DNA from: Helichrysum umbraculigerum
Taxonomy: Eukaryota > Streptophyta > Magnoliopsida > Asterales > Asteraceae
Direction of reading: 5' to 3'
Length of the DNA stretch: 64,000 bases
Assembly (NCBI GenBank): GCA_949592205.1
Contig: CATIUR010000005.1
Coordinates: forward strand, 128,359,277-128,423,276
Shown here: in pieces, positions 56,343 to 64,000 of the stretch
How positions within the stretch are numbered: the first letter of the stretch is position 1
Layout of the letters: each line of letters begins with the position of its first letter
The notes under the pieces: generated by a model
The model's database searches: none
What the model saw: only the letters and a program-made list of their open reading frames with translations
What the model was told of the DNA's origin: nothing
Translations under genes and position numbers: made by a program

Positions 56343-57550
56343 CAAACCAGAGCCTTGAAAACTCACATTTTCACTAAGTGTCGAACTTTTACAACCTCAA
56401 ATCCTTATACGATACGACTTATAAAACACTTTGGGACACTTTTGTAAGTGCAAAACATCAATAATTTGATAATAATACTTAAAGTTTATTATTCCAAACT
56501 CGTCACCAACGGGTCGTACATTTTTATACAAACGATAACAAACCAACATTCGGACACGTTGGGTTGTATGAACAACTAACCTAGATGATCTTGCGAGACA
56601 TCTACTTACTTAACATTACGTGTTTAGGCATTTGGAGGTTACGGGTTCGGAGAACCAGCTGTTGATATTATTTACTCGTTGATTGATATAAACGCACTTG
56701 CAAAGACTCAGGTGAGTCTTACGGCCCCACTTTTACTGTTTTAACTTATTGGGGGAGATACATGCTACTGATTTTTCTTGAACACAAGTACTAAACTGTT
56801 TACTATACCAAACGGAATTGCATGAGTTACTTACTATTTACTGAAGTCTCTCCATCATATATCGTTAGTTATGTACTTAAGCGCGAACAGTAGTTAATGG
56901 ATCCATTAGGGAAATGACCCTCCCCGCCCGGGGTAGTAGCGCTACCACGAACCGTTATGTATAAACGGGCGACTATTATTTCGTTTACTTATGCTTGCTC
57001 AATTTCGAGCATGTCACGGGAGCAACTGATTATTTACGGGTTAAGCTTCGATTATGAGCCTCATGGCAACGGTATAACTTGATTACCTTACTTTTGCGAG
57101 ATTTGCAAATACTTGATATACGCCTACGGGCACTACTGATGAAATCTTGTGTTCAAACTGATTATTTGCTGATAAACCTGTGAGATTCACCAACCTTTTG
57201 GTTGACCCTTTTTAGCATGTATTCTCAGGTACACTTACGGAGTAGGATCACTCCAGGATTACTAGCTAGAGTAGCATGATTTCCAAACTGCATTTAACGG
57301 AGATTCTTTGGCATTATCTTTTGTAACTATGGTTATGTAATAGAATCTCCCGCCACATACGCGGGCCCTAGGCTTACATATTTTTGTAAAGAAAACTATA
57401 TGTTTTCAAACGATTTAATTATGGAATGTAATTATTTTACAAAACGTCTCATTTAGAGGTCGTTTGCTGTATATCTTGTGCTTTGTATATTGATTAGTAA
57501 CACCCAAGTATGCTTCCGCAAATCACTAAATTTGGGGGTGTTACAATGTT

Positions 57551-58109
57551 GGTCTTTATATACTTTATCATATGACATGAATTTTATACTTCCCAAGCTA
57601 TGCGGTTGTGTTATTTGTTACTCCTGTTACTCCATACTTTAAATGACAATTAAAGTCATACATGTAATTCTCTGTTGTTTGATAACAGATATTACTTTTA
57701 ATGATTGTAACTCGTGGCAACACATTAAAAATATGAATATATGAACCGATACAAAGTCATACTCATAAGAATGATATTGCTAGTCAGAAGCAGGTAAGCG
57801 AAAAATTCTTCATGGTCGTGGAGCATAATTTGATCACAGCTTGTAAACTTCTACCTTATCAAAACCAAATGACAACCCATATTCTGGTTGATGATATCCG
57901 AGAATAAAGTGAAGGTGAATTATGGAATTTCATGAGCAAAAGCCTGTGACGCCTTGATTTTGGTGCACTTTAGGAAGTTTATCTTGTGTGCATGAGCCAC
58001 AAGTAAATAGTTGATGCTGTGTAAACGGGGCTTTAGTTTTCAAATGGAAATTACCTTACTAACTATACACAACTCAGGCAAGAATACCTGGTCATCTAAT
58101 AGTATAGTA
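57551..58109. other. intergenic between two LTR elements
   Basis: No supported gene or element. Confidence 0.4.
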
Positions 58110-59500
58110 TGATAAGTCCGAGTCGAACACGGGGAACGGATGTTTAATTAAATAAATTGGAAATTGATACAAATAATGAAAGCAGTAACAATGGTGGCGT
58201 TTTAGTTCCGGACGAACAATTGGCAAACAATTATGAAAAATGGTTTATTAAATAAAACTTAATTAGAAAATAAAGAAATGATAAAAGAATTACTTAAAAA
58301 GATTATTTAATTCAAATAATAAAAGAAATGCATTTGCTTGGATTACTTTCCTTAGAGTCCGGAAATCATTTTATGGATTCGCTAACATATGGATTTATTG
58401 GTGATTTGACAAATATTACCAATCTTCCTTACTAGATAGATTGATATAAACACAATTAAGAAAGACACAAAGTTGTTTTCAACATGCTAACAGTTCAAGT
58501 TAACATTGCCCACCAAATTGTATTCAAAATTAAAACAACACCGTTTATGTGATTTATTTTCTTGACTTGAATCAACAAAGTCTATAACTGATTAAAGTTA
58601 TCTTGTTCATCAATGATCATTATCAATTATTAACCCTAACCTGTCAAACTCAATATATTCAGCAACAATCGTCAATTGAAATCAACAATTATCAATAATC
58701 TTATAATTAAAAGGAAATCAATCTCAATTAACCATAAAACCATGTTAGGTAATTACTAATAACCATTCAATAACCAAGGATCGTCAAATAAACACATAAA
58801 CTTTCAATAAATCCAAATAAACCCGCAAATCAATAATCAATCCGTAATCTAAGTATCATTATCCAAGCAAATACAATAAAGAATTAGCCAATTATAATAT
58901 CACAGAAACTCAGATTCATATTCATAACCGAAATCATAATCAAATGAAAAGAAGAAACGTATTCGAACCGAGAAACCGAAATAATGAACGAACGAATGAA
59001 AACCTTCAATTCTCTTTGATCTTTTCCCTTCAAAAGTCTCTGAAATTAGGGTTTTTGGAGAGTAAAATCGTCTGGAGAAAAAGTGTAGGTTCTTCCCCAA
59101 AAATGAGAGCAAAATGAAATATTTAGGGTTTCTGCCGACACAATCCATACGCCGTATGGACATCCATACGCCGTATGGATTAATTTGGCCCATGGATCAA
59201 GCCCGCGTATTCTGGCGGCCCGGCTCACAACATCCATATGCCGTATGGATTTCCATACGCCGTATGGATGATATTTTCCAACTTTTTAGCCAGTCGACTT
59301 CAGCTCTTCAATCTTCAACCATTTTAGCTTCTTTTCTTCAATACTAGCACGTTTTCCGCTTCTTTTCCAATTCAAGGTCCAAATAACTCCTAAATGCAAA
59401 TATGAACTAAATGAGTATCAAATTCAATTAAAATGCATAAGAAATGTATTGAATAAAGGGGTAATTAGTACTATAAAATAGCACATTTTGGAGTTCATCA
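58110..59500 (-). repeat. 3' LTR of the Athila-like element
   Basis: About 1,391 bp. Sense strand TGATGAACTCC...GGACTTATCA, with TGAT/ATCA termini. It starts right after the polypurine tract and ends before TACTATACT. The CCGTGTTCGACTCGGACTTATCA-type end is common in this lineage. TSD cannot be checked. Confidence 0.85.
59142..59269. repeat. ATCCATACGCCGTATGGAT palindrome array in the LTR
   Basis: Four 19-bp palindromes (ATCCATACG-C-CGTATGGAT) as two adjacent pairs at about 59143-59180 and 59231-59269, with one ACG-to-ATG change in one copy. A GC-rich spacer (GCCCGCGTATTCTGGCGGCC) separates the pairs. Confidence 0.95.
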
Positions 59501-59525
59501 AACATCCCCCACTTGAATCATAATT
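59501..59525 (-). promoter_or_regulatory. polypurine tract of the Athila-like element
   Basis: Sense GATTCAAGTGGGGGATGTT precedes TGATGAACTCC. TTGAGGACAATTATG lies just upstream, the same pre-LTR block as in the left gypsy element. Confidence 0.85.
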
Positions 59526-60737
59526 GTCCTCAAGTAGACTATCGATTCAAAAACTCAAAACTTTAAATATGAACGGCAAAGAAAAGTGCAGAAGGACTTA
59601 CATACTACACAGCACTCGACAAACCCAATTCCTATCTTAAAATCGATTCTACTTTAAAACTTAGCAATCAAGAAACTCTCACTGGGAAACAACTTCTAAT
59701 TCATTATTATTAGGCATAAAAGATAATTCACTCAGATTACCGATATTGTTGTCCACTTAAACAATCTAAATTTCAGAAATTGGGCTCAACTCTTATTATT
59801 ATTCTAGCAGGCCTTACCCTTGATTCCCAATAGCAAAATACTCTCATACAAATAACGTGCCACAATTCTCCAAATAATGAACATCCAAATAAATCAATCA
59901 TTTTTCAAACCAAGACATTGGTGATAGGTCTGTACCTCAGTACAACAGTGCGACATAACTTGGTTTTGGTTTTTCAATTCATGAGTCCTTTGTACTCTTT
60001 TCTTTCTTATTTTTTTTTTATCAAATATACTGACGGAAACCAGGTCTGTACTTTCGTACAACAGAGGAGTCAACAACCAGTATATTCCCAAATGAAGATA
60101 ATTAGGATCCCAAAATTATGGATTATAACACGCTATCATATAAGAATTAAGACTAAAGTCATACCTTGCTAAAGATCCTCAAAGGATAATTCCTACCTTA
60201 AGTATTAAATTTCTTAAAAGCTTAACAACCTTCATATAAATTGCCTATCGATACATCTTATGATGAACTATCTAATATTTAAAAATTAAATTCATTTCAT
60301 TTATTGAATTCCCAAAATATGTTACAAGATTCGCTAAACTTTACATATAATACAATTTTAAAAGAAAAATTTTAGGCTGAAAAATGACTAACACGTAGAA
60401 TGCCTTTTAACATTAAAATTTTCCAATATTTACCATTCATATCTTAAGGATAAACAGACTTCTTTTCTCCCATCCCCCACTTAAAAGTATGCGATGTCCT
60501 CATTGCAAAAGAAAACAAAAATAAGGGGAATAGAAAAGAAGTGAAACAGAAAAACTCCCCTGATTTGGAAGAAAAATGCTTGAAAGAATTCAATCTGAAA
60601 TAAAATACAACAGCACATTTCCGTAGGCATCACGGTTGCATTTAGCACATGCAACAAGCCTTTTAAACCTCTCAGCATCCTGAGTGGACGAGTTGTAGTC
60701 TCGTGAGGGTTTCTAGGGAACACACCCACAAAGTTCA
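59526..60737 (-). other. non-coding 3' region with a second PPT-like block
   Basis: No gene. Sense GAGGACATCGCATAC...AAGTGGGGGATGGGAG at about 60465-60505 is a second copy of the PPT block, about 970 bp upstream of the real one. AGGTCTGTAC..CGTACAACAG is duplicated at about 59928 and 60042. Confidence 0.6.
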
Positions 60738-61372
60738 AACCTGCAAATAAAAATAAGAAAACAAAGTAACGGGTTGTCTCCCGAAAGCGCTTTTGTTTAT
60801 CACGTCGGTAAGCTCGACCTCTCTCTTCATAACTTAATTCAAATGCATCTCCAAATCACGCTTGGAGTCCCTTACATCACCATAGTACTTCTTCAACCGA
60901 CTTCCCTTTACCTTGAAGATTTTTCCAGAATGTCCTTGAAGATCAACATCACCAAAAGGATAAATTTTCTCGACCACAAAAGGTCCTATCCAACGTGTCT
61001 TCTACTTACCAGGGAACAAATGCAACCTAGAACTATACAATAGAACCTTATCACCTTTCTCAAATGTATGATTCGACATAAGATGAGCATCATGCCATTT
61101 CTTTGTTCGCTCCTTGAACAGTCGTGAATTGTCATAGGCATTCACCCTTAACTCATCCAACTCATTTAGCTGTGCCATTCTCTCTTTTCCGGCTAACTGA
61201 TCATCAAGATTGCACTGCTTTAGAGCCCAGTATGCCTTATGCTCCAATTCCAAAGGCAAGTGACAAGCCTTTCGATAAACAAGACGATAAGGTGTTGTTC
61301 CAATTGATGACTTAAAAGCTGTTCGTGCCGCCCATAATGCATCATCCAACTTATACGACCAATTGATAACTA
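60738..61372 (-). pseudogene. integrase C-terminal part of the Athila-like pol
   Basis: Begins in the integrase end region (DDALWAARTAF...IGTTPYRLVY, CHLPLELEHKAYWAL), followed by DKVLLYSSRLHLFPGK and a TAG where Trp is usual, then the frame continues (TRWIGPF...) to about 60830. No zinc-binding HHCC region and no DDE core precede it: it is joined at about 61355-61372 to the RNase H end, so roughly a kilobase has been deleted. Confidence 0.88.
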
Positions 61373-62906
61373 GGAAGTTTGCAATATCGGCGAACTATGG
61401 AAATTCATTCAAAATTGCCTTTAACAAACTTTCATCAGGAAATTTATCCTGAATTTCCGATTCATCTAACTTATCCAGCTCTGGATTTTCCAATCGTGAC
61501 AAGTGGTCGGCAGCCAAATTTTCAGCTCCCTTCTTATCTCGAATCTCGATGTCAAACTCTTGCAACAACAAAATCCATCGCAACAACCTTGGTTTTGCAT
61601 CTTTCTTGCTAAACAAATATCTTAACGCTGAATGATCGGTAAACACTACCGTCTTTGACAAAATAAAGTAAGATCGAAATTTATCAAACGCAAAAACAAC
61701 AGTGAGCAATTCCTTCTCAGTTGTCGTGTAATTCTCTTGCGCGCTCGTCAAAGTCTTGCTTGCATAATAGATCGGTTGAAACTTCTTATCAACCCTCTGA
61801 CATAAAACTGCTCCCACAGCATAGTCACTGGCATCACACATTAACTCAAATGGGAGATCCCAATTTGGACTAATCATAATGGGTGCGGATACCAGCTTTT
61901 CTTTTAAAATATTGAATGCATCTTGACATTCCTTAGAAAACTCAAACTTAGCCTCTTTCTCTAATAACTTGTTCATCGGACGCGCTATCTTTGAAAAATC
62001 CTTGATGAACCTTCTGTAAAACCCAGCATGTCCTAGGAAACTTTGTATTCCTTCAACATTTGTTGGATGAGGTAGCTTTGCTATGGCCTCGACTTTAGCT
62101 TGATCTACTTCAATACCAACACTTGAAATTTTATGCCCCAAAATAATTCCTTCACGTACCATGAAATGGCACTTCTCCCAATTTAGCATAAGATTTAAAC
62201 TCTCACACCTTTGCAACATCTTTTTCAGATTTGCTAAACATTCATCAAAAGAATTTCTGAAAACGGAGAAATCATCCATGAATATCTCCATACTATCCTC
62301 CACCATGTCGTCGAAAATTGCCATCATGCACCGCTGAAATGTTGCGGGTGTATTGCACAAACCGAAAGGCATCCTCCGATAAGCAAAAGTTCTGAATGGG
62401 CATGTGAATGTGGTCTTGTCTTGATCATTTGCATCTATCGGAATTTGGAAGTACCCTGAAAAACCGTCTAAAAAGCAGTAGTATTCTTTTCCAGCTAGAC
62501 GTTCGAGCATTTGATCGATGAACGGCAAAGGAAAATGATCCTTGCGCGTAGCATCATTCAACTTCCTGTAATCAATGCAGACTCTCCATCCAGTGACCGT
62601 TCTCGTAGGTATTAACTCGTTCTTCTCATTAGCAACCACTGTCATACCTCCTTTCTTTGGCACAACATGAATGGGACTCACCCATGGACTATCGGAGATT
62701 GGGTATATCAACCCAGAGTATAACAACTTAATTATTTCCTTTCTTACTACATCCGTAACCTTTGGATTCAGCCGTCTCAATGGTTGCACAACTGGCTTAA
62801 AATCAGATTCCATGAGAATCTTGTGAGTGCAGTAAGATGGGCTTATCCCCTTGATATCACCAATTGTCCATGCTATAGCATGCTTATGCTCCTTCAGAAC
62901 CTTCAA
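61373..62906 (-). pseudogene. Athila-like reverse transcriptase and RNase H
   Basis: 503-residue open block. RT motifs in order: RRLNPKVTDVVRKEI, SPWVSPIHVVPKKGG, WRVCIDYRKLNDATRKDHFPLPF, FSGYFQIPI, MPFGLCNTPATFQRCM, catalytic FMDDFSVF. RNase H: LMCDASDYAVGAVL, YTTTEKELLTVVFAFDKFRSYF, HSALRYL and a conserved WILLLQEFDIEIRDKKGAEN tail. The catalytic Asp residues are present. It ends at a TAG where relatives have Trp (FPW). Upstream it overlaps by a few bases an open block in another frame, so a frameshift lies near 62905-62950. Confidence 0.93.
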
Positions 62907-63250
62907 TAAACTTTCTTTCTCGTTTGCTGATAACTGAGATGAAATGATAACTGCAGGTCCGACTCTCCTTGCAAGTATGCATATTCCAAATGGGTCGGTA
63001 AATCTTTCAATTCTAACTTTGGTGGTTCTTCGAGCGAAGATTTAACTGCCAACACATCTTCTCTTGAGCAAGGAATCCCATGCATAGTGATGCGAGTCTC
63101 TTTCTTAATTAAAATACCATCAGTCAAGACCGACTCTTCGCTCTCTATCAGCTTATTTTCATCACTCTCTAACTCCTCATCACTCGCGATTTCCATTTCC
63201 TCAAGCAACTTATCGAATTCTTCGATATCACGGATTGCTTCTAGACTTCC
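62903..63250 (-). pseudogene. linker region of Athila-like pol (protease-RT)
   Basis: Acidic segment (EEMEIASDEELESDE...) followed by LEEPPKLELKDLPTHLEYAYLQ, the conserved block just before RT in Athila-type elements. The frame differs from RT, indicating a small indel near 62905-62950. Confidence 0.85.
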
Positions 63251-64000
63251 CGTCTATCCTTCAAGAATCATGGGATCCAGATCTTCATCTTCCATGAGAC
63301 TTTGCAGAAATTCCTCATCATCCGACATTTCTCTAGCACTCACAAAGTAACAAGTATCATCAACTGCAGCAGGATATTGCATTGACTTGTTAACATCAAA
63401 TACTACTTCGTCATCTCCTACCCTCAGAGTGCTCTTTCTATCAAAAACATCAATCAATGCCCTTGCAGTGGCTAGAAAAGGTCTTCCCAAAATGATAGGT
63501 ACCTTAGAATCTTCTACCATGTCAAGAATAACAAAATCACAAGGGAAAACAAAATTATCTACCTTGACCAACACATTCTCGATCATTCCTTTAGGATATT
63601 GAACTGAACGATCCGCTAACTCAAGAATTTCCTCGCCATTACAATTGATTAACGAGAACAATTCCTCATCAGAATCTTGATAATCTTTATTAGGCAATAT
63701 TGAACATTTGACTTCTTTTTCTGCTACCTGATTAAATTCACTAGACATATCATTAGAAAATAAGGAATTAGATAATTGAGAGCACTTATCTGTGTGGATC
63801 ATCTCCTCAAGTTGTTGAATGGAATCTCCTTGACTATGGCCAATAGCTTCGGTATCTTTCACTTTTTCACTTGATGTCTCCATAGCGTTCACAATCACTG
63901 GTCGAGATAAACTTTTAACAGTATCTTTCTTAAGTTTTGGAAAAATTGATCCTTGTACTTCATTATAATCTCTATTCAAAGCAGCTGGATAAGGAGGCGG
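63251..64000 (-). pseudogene. gag-protease region of the Athila-like element (partial, runs off right edge)
   Basis: Open from the window edge to the TAG at 63254-63256. Contains LADRSVQYPKGMIENVLVKVDNFVFPCDFVILDM and ILGRPFLATARALIDV, the plant gypsy aspartic-protease-like region C-terminal half. The D-S/T-G active site is not in this window. After the stop the same frame continues into the acidic linker, so the stop is an added nonsense mutation. Confidence 0.88.

Larger units (their letters stand above)
47109..57545 (+). mobile_element. solo LTR of the 20057 family, interrupted by a nested LTR element
   Basis: Begins TGTAACAACC and ends GGGTGTTACA with exact TSD ATGTT (47104-47108 and 57546-57550). 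The left piece is 47109-47677 (569 bp), the right piece 55792-57545 (1,754 bp), about 2,323 bp in total once the nested element and its TSD are removed. Opening (AGGACTAGAAT, ACATGTAATTAGTTCTGTGTTAGGCTAAT in part) and closing (GCTTCCGCAAATCAYTAAAT) sequences match the solo LTR at 20057-22684. No internal region of its own remains. Confidence 0.9.
58110..64000 (-). mobile_element. 3' portion of an Athila/Tat-like Ty3/gypsy element
   Basis: Minus-strand element running off the right edge. From right to left: aspartic-protease region, RT, RNase H, a fused integrase C-terminus, ~1.2 kb of non-coding sequence, PPT and the 3' LTR. The RT motif FMDDFSVF and the ILGRPFLATARALIDV protease signature are typical of Athila-type plant gypsy elements. 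It is inactive: several nonsense codons and loss of the integrase core. Confidence 0.92.

Noticed and set aside
47109..57545. one full-length retrotransposon with its own internal region
   Set aside because: The interior is entirely the nested LARD with its own TSD; the outer pieces join into a single LTR.
58900..59347. coding ORFs around the ATCCATACG array
   Set aside because: Located in an LTR; open frames on both strands come from the palindromic repeats.

Overview
The window is plant nuclear DNA, almost certainly from a eudicot. It is AT-rich and dominated by nested LTR retrotransposons (Ty1/copia and Ty3/gypsy), MITEs, tRNA-derived SINEs, Helitron-like ends and (TA)n/(ATT)n microsatellites. 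Intron-poor plant genes are very sparse. I cannot name the species. Only two host genes are supported: a 379-aa single-exon protein with one C2H2 finger (34196-35335, +) and a probable 102-aa basic protein (11071-11379, -).

Layout. 1-4648: 3' part of a large gypsy element (tail of an ORF, 3' non-coding region, polypurine tract, ~2.5 kb LTR starting TGAT and ending ATCA). 5152-16979: small-element zone with a Mutator-like MITE (exact 9-bp TSD), a long hairpin, a TRIM with PBS and PPT, two hAT-like/Mutator-like elements with TSDs, a Stowaway, two related palindromic MITEs, SINE remnants and the 102-aa gene. 16985-24617: a complete minus-strand copia element (228-bp LTRs, 2 differences, TSD CTTTG) split by a 2,628-bp solo LTR (20057-22684, TSD GAGCA). 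25042-33500: tandem MITEs, an hAT-like MITE, SINEs, TA-flanked inverted-repeat elements and a ~0.96-kb Helitron-like element. 34196-35335: the C2H2 gene. 36700-46750: SINE, microsatellites, Helitron-like ends, a decayed TNT1-like copia (38062-42999), and a dense CACATGTG palindrome array (43318-44122). 47109-57545: a second solo LTR of the same family as the first (TSD ATGTT), split by an 8.1-kb minus-strand non-autonomous LTR element (47678-55786, 1,917-bp LTRs with one visible difference, TSD ACATT) whose 4.3-kb interior has no coding capacity and a strong C-over-G skew. 58110-64000: 3' portion of an Athila/Tat-like gypsy element on the minus strand, with LTR, PPT and pol, but with the integrase core deleted.

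The most striking signal is not a gene. Four LTR families here each carry, well inside the LTR, a compact array of one short CG-centred inverted-repeat or palindromic motif that is private to that family: GTGTCGC/GCGACAC at 20959-21223, ACGTCGC at 56077-56342, GAATCCG-C-CGGATTC at 48750-48927 (and 54942-55119), and ATCCATACGCCGTATGGAT at 59142-59269. The first two occupy equivalent positions in two LTRs of one family yet have different arm sequences. In the third, arm changes are compensated so that palindromy is kept. This suggests selection on, or a mechanism that maintains, palindromy rather than a fixed sequence. It is my main candidate for an undescribed phenomenon.
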